NCBI GenBank assembly: GCA_002069765.1
Contig: MWBZ01000028.1
Location: 1 to 43,778 of the forward strand
Origin: a bacterium ADurb.Bin243
GTDB lineage: Bacteria; Muiribacteriota; UBA9980
DNA: 43,778 bases
Direction of reading: 5' to 3'
The notes beneath the pieces were generated by a model that was given only the letters and a program-made list of their open reading frames with translations, ran no database searches and was not told where the DNA came from. Positions within the stretch are counted from its first letter, which is position 1. Each line of letters opens with the position of its first letter. Below, piece by piece: positions 34,895 through 43,355 of this stretch. Made by a program: the position numbers and the translations under genes.

Positions 34895-35524
34895 ATGAGT
34901 CTTGGCAAAGTAAACGCTAATACGAGCGCCTCCGCGGACAGGCTTAATAAGCTCATGCGCGAACGGCTGAAACCGGGCGCAGATAAAAAGCTCATCGACG
35001 AAAGAATATGGGATTTGTTCGGCGAGGAATGGGCCGTTATGTTCACCGACCTTTCCGGCTTTTCACGAGGCGTGGAAAAGTTCGGGATCATACATTTTTT
35101 ACAGACTATTTACGAGTCAGAAAGGCTCCTGCTCCCGCTTATAGAAAATTTCGACGGCATCCTTCTCAAAGTCGAAGGCGACAGCCTGCTCGTAATATTC
35201 AGAAATGTGAATAAAGCCGTCCGGTGCGCGCTGGAGATGCAGGGAGTCCTTAAAAAGTACAACGAAACCCAGAGCGATGAGGAAAAAATCCTTTTATGCG
35301 TGGGAATCGGGTTCGGTAGGGTGCTTAAAATAGGCGACAGCGACGTTTTCGGCGCCGAAGTCAACGCCGCGAGCAAACTCGGCGAAGATATGGCCCGCGC
35401 TTACGAGATACTCGTCACACAGGCCGTCGTAGATAAAATTTCGCCGCTTCCCGTCGGACTCGAATTTGAAAAGATAGCCAGGCCGCCGGCCGGCGCAAGA
35501 CAGGCTTACAGGCTGATTTACTGA
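34895..35524 (+). CDS. Class III adenylate/guanylate cyclase domain protein
   Basis: The 209-residue soluble protein consists mostly of a class III nucleotide cyclase catalytic domain. It has the first metal Asp in MFTDLSGFSRGVEKFG, KVEGDSLLVIF with the second metal Asp and a preceding Lys of the purine-specifying type, and DVFGAEVNAASKLGEDMA with the specificity Asp, the transition-state Asn and a basic residue. All key positions appear filled, so it could make cyclic AMP, but substrate choice is not certain. The N-terminal 40 residues are a short polar helix, with no sensor or membrane domain. TCAGGAG precedes the ATG. It lies 41 bases after lptB and may be co-transcribed. Confidence 0.82.
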   Translation: MSLGKVNANTSASADRLNKLMRERLKPGADKKLIDERIWDLFGEEWAVMFTDLSGFSRGVEKFGIIHFLQTIYESERLLLPLIENFDGILLKVEGDSLLVIFRNVNKAVRCALEMQGVLKKYNETQSDEEKILLCVGIGFGRVLKIGDSDVFGAEVNAASKLGEDMARAYEILVTQAVVDKISPLPVGLEFEKIARPPAGARQAYRLIY

Positions 35525-35569
35525 CCGCTTTTTGCGGCCTGGCGTTTTAAAATTAAGGAGTATTTGCAG

Positions 35570-36490
35570 ATGGCCCTGGCGATGGATAACCTCAAAACCG
35601 TTTATTTAATCGATACTTATAACCTTATTTTCAAGGCTTTTTTCGCCTTCGCGCAAAAGCCCATGACGACCTCCTATCACATGAACGTTTCCGCTATATA
35701 CGGATTTTTGAATATGCTTCATAAAATATTGAACGACTATGAACCCGTTTATACCCTGTGCGCGCATGATACAGGCGAAAAGACTTTCCGCGCCGATATT
35801 TACGAAGGCTATAAGGCCAACCGCCCCGAATGCCCCGCCGAACTCGTCCCGCAGTTCGACGTAATATTCGAATTCATCGACGCGCTCAGCATACCAAGAC
35901 TTGCCATGGCCGGCCTCGAGGCCGACGACATTATAGGCACGGTGGCTAAAAAAGCCTCCGCGGAAGGATACTTCGTTAAAATCATTTCTTCCGACCGCGA
36001 CCTGTTTCAACTTATTTCCGAGCGCGTACGCATGGTCTCCCTTAAAAAAGGCATTTCCGAAATAGTCGAATACGACGCGGAAGCCTTGAAAAAAGAATAT
36101 AAAATAAAGCCGCAGGAAGTGGTCTTATACAAATCTCTCGTCGGAGACGCTTCAGATAACATTCCCGGCGTTAAAGGCATCGGACCCAAAGCCGCCGAAG
36201 AACTTATTTCAAAGTTCAAAAGCCTGGATGAAATTTATGATAATCTCGATATGATAACCGGCAGAAAAAAAGAACTGCTCGCCGCCGGTCGCGAGGCCGC
36301 TTACCTGTCCTATAAACTCGCGCTTATCGACTGCGACGGCGCCGTGGAAGTGGATATAGAAAATTACCGTAAATTTGAGCCGGATATTGACAAATTCCAT
36401 GCTTTATGCGTAAAATATGAGCAGAAGAAAATGTTCGAGCGCTACTCGAACTATTTTGAAAAAAGGAGCGGATTCTTTTATGGGCATTAG
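35570..36490 (+). CDS. Stand-alone 5'-3' exonuclease (DNA polymerase I N-terminal domain type)
   Basis: This 306-residue protein is the FEN-type 5' nuclease of DNA polymerase I without the polymerase part; such nucleases remove RNA primers and flaps. Catalytic features are intact: LIDTYNLIFKAFFAF, FRADIYEGYKANRPECP, GLEADDIIGTVAKKA, SSDRDLFQLIS and the helix-hairpin-helix region GDASDNIPGVKGIGPKAAEELI. The frame stops soon after with FERYSNYFEKRSG, where polymerase I would continue. ATG at 35570 is chosen because AAGGAG is nine bases upstream; TTG at 35564 is too close. The gene overlaps the next one by 11 bases. A separate polymerase must exist elsewhere if primers are processed by the usual route. 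Confidence 0.92.
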   Translation: MALAMDNLKTVYLIDTYNLIFKAFFAFAQKPMTTSYHMNVSAIYGFLNMLHKILNDYEPVYTLCAHDTGEKTFRADIYEGYKANRPECPAELVPQFDVIFEFIDALSIPRLAMAGLEADDIIGTVAKKASAEGYFVKIISSDRDLFQLISERVRMVSLKKGISEIVEYDAEALKKEYKIKPQEVVLYKSLVGDASDNIPGVKGIGPKAAEELISKFKSLDEIYDNLDMITGRKKELLAAGREAAYLSYKLALIDCDGAVEVDIENYRKFEPDIDKFHALCVKYEQKKMFERYSNYFEKRSGFFYGH

Positions 36491-36923
36491 CGATAAGAAC
36501 GATATCATCTATTTAGCCTACGATTCGATCGTCGAATATCTCGATGTGGATTACACGGTCACCGCCAGGTCCAATATATCCAATCCAGTTCTTTCATACC
36601 TGATGTATGAAATCGAATTCAAGAACGGCCGCAGGTACCTGTGGTACGATAAAAAAGAACATAAGATCGCCGTCATGGACTCGGGCGCGGACGCCTCAGA
36701 ATTCGACGCCTCTTCGTGGCAGCTGATTCTGCGCGATGATTTCCAGAAACAGACCGAAAGAAAAGAAGGCGCCCCCATGATATTTCCGGTTTCATATGAA
36801 ATTTACGTTTCGCACGATAAGGCTTCGCTGGCCGTCATAGAGGTTTTAAACGGAACTAAAACGCTTTACCGCGGGACTTTCGTTAAGTCTTCACAGCTGA
36901 ACATTTATCCTTATTCGGCCTGA
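36480..36923 (+). CDS. Uncharacterised protein, 147 residues
   Basis: The ATG at 36480 lies inside the end of the exonuclease gene, ten bases after AAAAGGAGC, so translation is probably coupled. The 147-residue soluble protein has no signal peptide or membrane helix. It has alternating strand-like segments (VLSYLMYEIEFKNGRRYLWY, HKIAVMDSG, YEIYVSHDKASLAVIEVLNG) and ends in SSQLNIYPYSA. I recognise no family. The frame stays open for 21 codons upstream, but that part overlaps the exonuclease and has no start signal. Its coupling to a flap nuclease gene suggests, without proving, a nucleic-acid related role. Confidence 0.65.
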   Translation: MGISDKNDIIYLAYDSIVEYLDVDYTVTARSNISNPVLSYLMYEIEFKNGRRYLWYDKKEHKIAVMDSGADASEFDASSWQLILRDDFQKQTERKEGAPMIFPVSYEIYVSHDKASLAVIEVLNGTKTLYRGTFVKSSQLNIYPYSA

Positions 36924-36967
36924 CGCTCCTTTTAAAAAATTACCCGATCATTTAAGGCAGGTATAGC

Positions 36968-39046
36968 ATGGATAATAAATTAAAAACTTCGCCCGGTTCG
37001 CCTTTTCCCCCGGGAGCCAGCGTTCGGCCCGACGGCGTCAACTTTTCAGTTTTTTCTCAGAACGCCGAAAAGATCCAACTGCTGCTTTTTCATTCGCAAT
37101 CAGACGTCAAACCTTTCGCCGTTATTACGCTCGACGCTTTTACCAACAGGACGGCTTTCTACTGGCATATCTTCGTCCCCGGAATCGGCGCAGGAATCTA
37201 TTACGCATACCGCGCCGCGGGGCCTCAGAACTCCGCCGCCGGCCAACGTTTCGATTTCGAGAAGATACTTATAGACCCTTATTCGCGCGCCGTTTCAATG
37301 AAACGCTGGCAGCGCGAAAGCGCCCTCGGCCCCGGCGATAATCTTTATAAATCCATGCGCTCTATCGTCCTCGACGAAGACGACTACGATTGGGAGAACG
37401 AAAAAAGGCCGTTACACGCTAAAAACGAACTCGTTATTTACGAGCTTCATCCGGCGGGCTTCACTAAGTCGCCTACCTCGCACACCGCCCATCCCGGAAC
37501 TTTTATCTCTCTCATCGAAAAAATAGATTACCTCAAAAGGCTTGGCGTAAACGCCGTGGTTATGCTTCCCGTAATGCAGTTCGATGACCGGACCGCCCTT
37601 AGATATTCGCCGGGCGGAGTTCCGCTCACTAACTACTGGGGCTATAGCAGCTCGGCTTTCTTCGCCCCGCACGCGTCATATACGGTATATAGCGAAGGAA
37701 ACAACCATCTCAAGGAGTTCCGCGATATGGTAAAAGCCCTTCATGCCGCGGATATAGAAGTGATCATCGACGTTTCCCTCAATCACAGCGACGAAGGCGA
37801 TGAACGCGGCCCCGTCTTTTCTTTTAAGGGCCTCGACAACGCCGTCTATTACAGGGCCGATAAAAACGATCCCGCCCGTTACGACGATTCCATCGCATGC
37901 GGCAATACGCTTAACTGCTCGCATCCCGCCGTCAGACGCTTGATCGTCGATTGCCTGGAGTTCTGGGCCGATAAAATGCACGTGGACGGTTTCCGCTTCG
38001 ACGAGGCTTCCGTTTTTATGAGCGATGAAAATAACCGGCCCTATAATTATTCCCCCATATTCTGGGATATGCAGTATTCGCAAAAACTCTTAAATTCGAA
38101 GTTTTTTATTAAAAATCTCGACCCGGCCAGATACGACGTGCGCCACAACCTGCCCTCGGACCGCTGGGCCGTGCTTAACGCCGATTATAAAACCGATATC
38201 AGAAAGTTCGTCAAGGGCGAAGCCGGCGTTACCGCCAGGGTCGCTTCCAGAATCTCCGGAAGCGCCGATCTTTTTGAAAAAGCAGGATACAGACCCGAGA
38301 ACATTATTAATTACGTTACCTGCCACGAAGGTTTCACTCTTAACGACCTTGTCAGCTATAACCAGAAACACAATTACGAAAACGGCGAAGACAACCACGA
38401 CGGACCCGTAAACAACTACAGCTGGAATTGCAGCATTGAAGGCGCCTGCGATATCGACGGCGTCGAGAGCCTAAGACTCCGCCAGATAAAGAACTTCGCC
38501 GTTATTTTATTCGTTTCGCAGGGCGTTCCGCTTATACTGAGCGGCGACGAAGTGCGGCGCACCCAGAACGGAAACAATAACGCATACTGCCAGAATAACG
38601 AAACCAGCTGGTTCGACTGGACTCTTGTAAATAAAAATTCCGGTCTGCTTAAATTTTTCACCGGCCTGGCCGCTTTCAGAAAAAAACATTCCATACTGCG
38701 CCGCAGGGAATATTTTAAGGGATTCACCAATTCGCGCGGCCTTCGCGACGTATGCTGGCATGCTTGCGAAATCGGCAAACCCGGCTTCGACGACCTGGCG
38801 TCGCGGGCCCTGGCGTTCACTCTTGGCGCGCCCGACAACGGATGCGACATTCACGTAATTATGAATATGTACTGGGAGCCGCTGGAATTTCAAATGCCGC
38901 TTATCAACGGACGCGGATGGTATAGGGTCATCGATACTTTCCAGCAGCCGCCGTTCGATCTTATCGACGAAGCGGCCGCCGAAGAAGTTAAAACCCCTGC
39001 AGTCAACATCAACGGACGCAGCGTCGCCGTTTTCATATCTAAATAG
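36968..39046 (+). CDS. GlgX/isoamylase-like GH13 protein lacking catalytic residues
   Basis: The 692-residue cytoplasmic protein has the CBM48 N-terminus (SPFPPGASVRPDGVNFSVFS) and barrel layout of glycogen-debranching GlgX. NYWGYSSSAFFAPHASY, region I DVSLNHSDEG and region II GFRFDEAS keep the His pair partner and nucleophile Asp (D345). Region III, normally IAEPWD with the acid/base Glu, reads IKNLDP (381-386), with no Glu. Region IV, normally AHDGFTLNDLVSYN, reads CHEGFTLNDLVSYN, replacing the stabilising Asp by E454. Two of the three catalytic acids are thus missing or changed, so hydrolysis is doubtful. It may be a glucan-binding or regulatory paralogue. It could also be misread if the alignment around 380 is wrong. 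Confidence 0.85.
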   Translation: MDNKLKTSPGSPFPPGASVRPDGVNFSVFSQNAEKIQLLLFHSQSDVKPFAVITLDAFTNRTAFYWHIFVPGIGAGIYYAYRAAGPQNSAAGQRFDFEKILIDPYSRAVSMKRWQRESALGPGDNLYKSMRSIVLDEDDYDWENEKRPLHAKNELVIYELHPAGFTKSPTSHTAHPGTFISLIEKIDYLKRLGVNAVVMLPVMQFDDRTALRYSPGGVPLTNYWGYSSSAFFAPHASYTVYSEGNNHLKEFRDMVKALHAADIEVIIDVSLNHSDEGDERGPVFSFKGLDNAVYYRADKNDPARYDDSIACGNTLNCSHPAVRRLIVDCLEFWADKMHVDGFRFDEASVFMSDENNRPYNYSPIFWDMQYSQKLLNSKFFIKNLDPARYDVRHNLPSDRWAVLNADYKTDIRKFVKGEAGVTARVASRISGSADLFEKAGYRPENIINYVTCHEGFTLNDLVSYNQKHNYENGEDNHDGPVNNYSWNCSIEGACDIDGVESLRLRQIKNFAVILFVSQGVPLILSGDEVRRTQNGNNNAYCQNNETSWFDWTLVNKNSGLLKFFTGLAAFRKKHSILRRREYFKGFTNSRGLRDVCWHACEIGKPGFDDLASRALAFTLGAPDNGCDIHVIMNMYWEPLEFQMPLINGRGWYRVIDTFQQPPFDLIDEAAAEEVKTPAVNINGRSVAVFISK

Positions 39047-39085
39047 CCCGCGGATTTTTTCTGCCGCGGCCCTGAAAGGATTGCC

Positions 39086-40033
39086 TTGAAACGACGGTTT
39101 CGCGATAATAAAATTAACAGCGTTAAAACTAATCCGCGAGTTTCGGCTAAGACCGAGCCGGATATCCGCTCGCTCCTGGCGGCCGCGCACGAAAAACGCA
39201 TACCCATTATGCCGCTCGCCGCTTACAGGCTTTTTAATTCGGATTACGACGGCTTGAAAGGGCTCGTAATAGATATTTACAACGATTCCGCCGCCGTTTC
39301 ATGGTACCTCGAATCGGCTTTAGCTAAAAAAGAAAAGATAATCGACGCGCTCGTGTCAAAACTCCCCGTCACTTCCGTTTACGAATTGTACAGATTCAAA
39401 TCGCCCGGCGCGCCCCAAAATTATAACCATATCTACGGCGCGAAAATGGATGAATTTTTTACCGTCCGGGAACGCTCGGCCGAATTTTTATGCAGCTACG
39501 ACCACGGCCAGAACACAGGCTTTTTTATTGATAACCGCGCCAACCGCGATATACTTTTTAAAATGGCGGCGGGCAAAAAAACGCTCAATCTTTTCTCCTA
39601 TACCGGGGTTTTATCCGTAGTGGCCGCTTCGGGCGGCGCCGGCGAAGTCACCAGCGTTGATATAAGCCCGGCATACAACCGCTGGGCCCGAAGAAATCTC
39701 GAGCTTAATGGCTTCGGAGAATTCGCTCAAAAAGTATTGGATTTTGACGCGCTGGAGTATATGAATTTTTGCGCTAAAAAAAATAAAAAATTCGATCTGG
39801 TCATCCTCGACCCGCCGCCTTTTGCGGCCCGCCTCGCCGGAAAGGTTTTCAGCGCCGGAAAAGACTACCGGCGCCTCGTCGACGCCGCGCTGAAAATAGT
39901 TTCTAAAAACTCCGTCATACTCGCTTTATGCAATATGGCCGAGTATGACCGCCGCGATTTCGCGCTAATGCTTCATGAAGCCGTACGGGAATCAGGCGCG
40001 GCCGCCGGTTTCAAGATTACGGCGGGGCGATAA
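39086..40033 (+). CDS. RlmI-like class I SAM-dependent methyltransferase
   Basis: The 315-residue protein resembles the RlmI/RlmK group that methylates 23S rRNA bases. It has the RLFNSDYDGLKGLVIDIYND segment, an FFIDNRANRDILF stretch, SAM motif I LNLFSYTGVLSVVAASGGAGEVTSVDISP and the catalytic-region motif VILDPPPFAA. The N-terminal PUA domain of RlmI is absent, replaced by a short basic tail, so the target may differ. The start is probably TTG at 39086, six bases after AAAGGA; no ATG lies near. It follows the GlgX-like gene by 39 bases and converges with the YD-repeat gene 36 bases later. No clear terminator hairpin separates the convergent ends. Confidence 0.85.
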   Translation: MKRRFRDNKINSVKTNPRVSAKTEPDIRSLLAAAHEKRIPIMPLAAYRLFNSDYDGLKGLVIDIYNDSAAVSWYLESALAKKEKIIDALVSKLPVTSVYELYRFKSPGAPQNYNHIYGAKMDEFFTVRERSAEFLCSYDHGQNTGFFIDNRANRDILFKMAAGKKTLNLFSYTGVLSVVAASGGAGEVTSVDISPAYNRWARRNLELNGFGEFAQKVLDFDALEYMNFCAKKNKKFDLVILDPPPFAARLAGKVFSAGKDYRRLVDAALKIVSKNSVILALCNMAEYDRRDFALMLHEAVRESGAAAGFKITAGR

Positions 40034-40069
40034 AAAACTCAATTACCTTAAAAATTATTATATCGAAGT

Positions 40070-41212
40070 TTATTGATTGTATTCGTAAGTGAATGTCGTT
40101 TTCAACACGGGCTTTTGCCCGCCGTCCGACACGCTAGCCTCTTCGATCTTTCTTAGATCGTTGAATTTGTTCGCTACGCTTTTTACAAGCTCCGAGCCGC
40201 CGGCGCCGTAATAATACTCGTTTATTTTCCTGTTCAACTCGTCGTATTTATAAGCTTCCCTGTATTCGATCCGGTTCGCCGAATCGTAACGCGTTTTGCC
40301 AATTAAATTGTTAAGCTGATCGTAAGAATAGGTCTCAAGATAAAGCCTTTTGCCGCCCGCCGTTATTTCGGTTTCTTCGGTTTTATTGCCGGAATCGTCA
40401 TAGGCGTTATGTATGGTGCTCGAAAGGACACCGCCGCTGTATTTTTCTATGTCGAGCTCGCAGGCGAAACGGTTATATGTCGTTTTTCTTTCTATAACGC
40501 AGTCTGGGCCTCTGTAAAACGAAGTATCAGCTTTCAAACCGGCCTGATCGTAGGAATTCGCGATTTTTTCGATGATTTTTCCGTCCGGCCCCGTCTTAAG
40601 GCTTTCAAGCTCGTTTTTATTTTCGTCGTATTTGTAAAATGTCGTGCTGTATAACTTTGCGCCTTTATAATAAGCGCTTTCGATTTTGTTGTTTTTCTCG
40701 TCGAACTTATTGACGGTTTTTTCGATGAGTTCGCCTGAAGGCGCGTCGATAAGAGTTTGAATCAAAAGATTGCCGCCGGGACCATATTCATAAGTCCATT
40801 TTTTGGATTCTACATAGCCGCCCTGCTTTTCATCGTAGTAATAAAGCGATTCCGTTTCGGAAAGGCCGGCAGGATTGAGCGACGCGCGCCACTTTTGAAC
40901 CGGCATGTGTTTTTTTAGAGAGCGGTCGTAGCTGATAATTTCGTTTTCTATTAAATTTCCTGAAGCGTCGTACGCCGATATATTTTCATTGTCGTGAATC
41001 GCCGATATGCCGCCACTGCCGTCGGATGAAAAGTTTTTCTCGCTGATGGACCTTATCTTCAAAGCGCGTATTTCATAAATCTGCTTTAAATTTTTAGAAC
41101 TTAAAACCTTCTCGAGCGCTTTTTCTTCTTTCTGGGCCGTCGAAACGCCCGGAAATATAAACAGCAAGCCAACCGCGATAAAAAACGAAATGATAAAATA
41201 AGTTTTTTGCAT
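40070..41212 (-). CDS. Secreted YD-repeat (RHS-like) protein
   Basis: A signal peptide (KTYFIISFFIAVGLLFIFPGVSTA) precedes about 355 residues made largely of tandem strand-turn repeats. Examples are YDENKNELESLKTGPDGKI, YDQAGLKADTSFYRG, YDDSGNKTEETEITAGGKRL, YDQLNNLIGKTRYDSANRI and YDELNRKINEYYYGAGG. These match the YD/RHS repeat that builds beta-cocoon shells in RHS and Tc toxins, but the protein is short and has no toxin C-terminus or core motif. It may be a stand-alone periplasmic or surface repeat protein. ATG at 41212 is chosen over 41224 because GAGGTG lies before it. A promoter and a long palindrome lie upstream. Confidence 0.78.
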   Translation of the reverse strand: MQKTYFIISFFIAVGLLFIFPGVSTAQKEEKALEKVLSSKNLKQIYEIRALKIRSISEKNFSSDGSGGISAIHDNENISAYDASGNLIENEIISYDRSLKKHMPVQKWRASLNPAGLSETESLYYYDEKQGGYVESKKWTYEYGPGGNLLIQTLIDAPSGELIEKTVNKFDEKNNKIESAYYKGAKLYSTTFYKYDENKNELESLKTGPDGKIIEKIANSYDQAGLKADTSFYRGPDCVIERKTTYNRFACELDIEKYSGGVLSSTIHNAYDDSGNKTEETEITAGGKRLYLETYSYDQLNNLIGKTRYDSANRIEYREAYKYDELNRKINEYYYGAGGSELVKSVANKFNDLRKIEEASVSDGGQKPVLKTTFTYEYNQ

Positions 41213-41223
41213 GCCGCACCTCA

Positions 41224-41262
41224 TATTATAAAATTAACGAACCTTTATTTAATTTTATAATA
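41224..41262. repeat. Perfect inverted repeat over the promoter and leader of the YD-repeat gene
   Basis: Thirteen-base arms (TATTATAAAATTA and TAATTTTATAATA) are exact reverse complements separated by 13 bases. The upstream arm overlaps the -10 box and the other ends beside the ribosome binding site. It may be an operator or a leader stem. Its very high A+T content raises the chance of accidental symmetry, but 13 perfect pairs is long. Confidence 0.5.
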
Positions 41263-41280
41263 AAAACCCGAAATAGTCAA
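41252..41280 (-). promoter_or_regulatory. Sigma70-type promoter of the YD-repeat gene
   Basis: Read leftward, TTGACT (41275-41280) and TAAAAT (41252-41257) are 17 bases apart. The predicted start near 41245 leaves about 33 bases of leader before ATG at 41212. Confidence 0.7.
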
Positions 41281-41420
41281 CGTATTATGAAGTTGATAAA
41301 TCGTAATCGCGGTTATCGACCTTTATGCTTTATATAACTCGCCGCCGCCGCTTTTTGCTTTTTCATTTAGACTGGTTAATTTATTTGTTTGATTAATTAC
41401 TTAAAAAAATCTCTTTTTGA

Positions 41421-41460
41421 TAAGGGAAGGCGAGAGGCCAAAGGCCCCTCCCTTCCCTTA
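41421..41460. terminator. Terminator-type hairpin marking the intron insertion site
   Basis: Perfect ten-base arms (TAAGGGAAGG and CCTTCCCTTA) enclose a smaller GAGGCC-AAA-GGCC stem. The intron begins two bases after the hairpin. Rightward there is no T tract after the intron-exon junction. Leftward, a TTTTTTT run lies about 13 bases beyond it. The arms nearly repeat the terminator at 2202-2236. Group IIC introns are known to insert just 3' of such stems. Confidence 0.75.
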
Positions 41461-41533
41461 AGTGCGCCCGGCATGGGCGATAACTTGGCGGTGCAAGTCC
41501 GCTATGGGGTTGATAGCAGCGACCATTAGCCGA

Positions 41534-41564
<31 letters not shown>

Positions 41565-41878
41565 TGAAGGAAGCCGCAGGCAAAGTTCCGGCCCGAGGAA
41601 CACGAAGCACATATAAGGCCGAATTAGACTGGGTGAGTTTGCTTAACAAAACAAAGCCCGATGCTATCCGAGGTCTATAGGGTATATGTGACGGGTAGAT
41701 GGGATGAAAGTTATCGCTCTTACCCGGGGAGATCTACCCGAAACGCCCAAAAGGGCAACCCCGCCAGTGATGGCGGATTGAGCGGGCAGAAGTCAGCAGA
41801 GGCCATAGTAGCAGGAAAGTTTTTTTTTTGCGAAGGGCTGAACGTTAGGGTTATGAGAAGTCAAGGAGTTCGAGAGCA

Positions 41879-43276
41879 ATGCAAAGACCGCAGAAAACTT
41901 TGAATAACAAAGGCTATTCGGGAGCGGCGGAGATGGAATCTCCAGATACCCGCAAAGCGCGTAGCATTGTCCCGGCACGAACCGACGGAAACATAATCGG
42001 ACAATTAAATAATACCCTGTTTAATCAAATCCTATCCAGAGAGAACCTCAACGCCGCTCTTAAAAGAGTAATGAACAACAAAGGCGCGGCTGGGGTTGAT
42101 AAGGTTACGTATCGAGACTTCAAAGAATATTTGATCCTTAATTGGGCGGATATCAAGAAGAAACTTGTCGAAGAAACCTATCGGCCGAATGCCGTCAGAC
42201 GGGTAGAAATACCCAAAGCTGACGGCGGCAAGAGGAACCTCGGAATCCCGACTCTTTTAGATCGACTAATCCAGCAGGCGATGGCACAAATATTAACGCC
42301 CATTTACGAGAAGAAATTTTCTGATAGCAGTTATGGATTCAGGCCGGGCAGAAACGCACATCAAGCGGTTAAGCAGGCCCGCGAGTACATAGAAAACGGC
42401 TATAAATGGGTTGTTGATATAGACATTGAAAAGTTCTTCGACCGGGTTAATCATGATATTTTAATGGCGCTTTTGAGCAAAGATATTTCCGACAAAGCAA
42501 CGTTAAGGCTAATAAGGAAATATCTGGAATCCGGAGTGATGATAAACGGCGTTGTGACGGCGACCGAGGTGGGAACGCCTCAGGGCGGCCCGTTAAGCCC
42601 GTTATTAGCCAATATTATGTTAGATGTTCTGGACAAGGAACTTGAAGGTAGAGGCCACAAATTCTGTCGTTACGCAGACGATTGCAATATCTATATCAAA
42701 AGCAAACGCGCCGGAAAGAGAGTTATGGAGAGCATAAAGGAATTTATCGAAACGCGGCTCAGACTTAAAATAAATACTGAAAAGAGCGCGGTAGATAGAC
42801 CGATGAAACGGAAATTTCTTGGCTTTACAAACTACTACAAAAAAGGCGGCATAGGTATAGCGATATCAGCTAAATCCAAAGAAAGATTGAGAGCGAAACT
42901 AAAAGAGTTGACATCCAGAAGCAACGGGAAAAGTATGGCAAAGCGCATTGAGGGCCTGAACCAATATCTGATAGGCTGGCTTAATTACTATATACTCGCC
43001 GATATGAATAACATGCTCAAAGAAATCGAAGAATGGCTCAGAAGGCGAATACGAATGTGTCTGTGGAAAGCGTGGAAGAAGCCGTCGGCCCGGAAAGAAA
43101 ATCTCAAGAAATTGGGTTTGGAGGCCGGAAAGGCCCGCGAACATGCTAATACTAGAAAAGGATACTGGCGGACAGCCGGAAGCCCAATACTTAGTACAAC
43201 CGTTACCAATAAGCGCATTGAGGAATTAGGCCTGATTAACATCGAAAAATATTATTTAAAACTCCGGAGCCTCTAA
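41879..43276 (+). CDS. Group IIC intron reverse transcriptase/maturase
   Basis: The 465-residue protein both assists splicing and copies the intron into DNA at new sites. RT motifs are complete: RRVEIPKADGGKRNLGIPTLLDRLIQQA, YGFRPGRNAHQAV, VVDIDIEKFFDRVNHD, GTPQGGPLSPLLANIML and the catalytic CRYADDCNIY (YADD at 265-268). The thumb/maturase domain X follows (YLIGWLNYYILADMNN to RKGYWRTAGSPILSTTVTN). No C-terminal HNH domain is present, as expected for class C. About 45 residues precede the region where related proteins begin, so a later internal start is possible. AAGGAG lies about ten bases before the chosen ATG. Confidence 0.95.
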   Translation: MQRPQKTLNNKGYSGAAEMESPDTRKARSIVPARTDGNIIGQLNNTLFNQILSRENLNAALKRVMNNKGAAGVDKVTYRDFKEYLILNWADIKKKLVEETYRPNAVRRVEIPKADGGKRNLGIPTLLDRLIQQAMAQILTPIYEKKFSDSSYGFRPGRNAHQAVKQAREYIENGYKWVVDIDIEKFFDRVNHDILMALLSKDISDKATLRLIRKYLESGVMINGVVTATEVGTPQGGPLSPLLANIMLDVLDKELEGRGHKFCRYADDCNIYIKSKRAGKRVMESIKEFIETRLRLKINTEKSAVDRPMKRKFLGFTNYYKKGGIGIAISAKSKERLRAKLKELTSRSNGKSMAKRIEGLNQYLIGWLNYYILADMNNMLKEIEEWLRRRIRMCLWKAWKKPSARKENLKKLGLEAGKAREHANTRKGYWRTAGSPILSTTVTNKRIEELGLINIEKYYLKLRSL

Positions 43277-43279
43277 CGA

Positions 43280-43355
43280 ACCGCCGGATGCCGAACGGCT
43301 TGTCCGGTGGTGTGAGAGGACGGCTGGTCAATTAATGGCCAGCCTCCTACTCGAT
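43280..43355 (+). ncRNA. Group II intron domains V and VI
   Basis: Domain V spans about 43280-43311: a nine-pair stem (ACCGCCGGA with TCCGGTGGT, one G-U pair), a two-base bulge and a short GCCG/CGGC cap. This is the metal-binding catalytic heart. Domain VI follows, with a GGCTGGTC/GGCCAGCC stem. The branch-point A is most likely 43349, seven bases from the 3' end of the intron. Confidence 0.85.
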
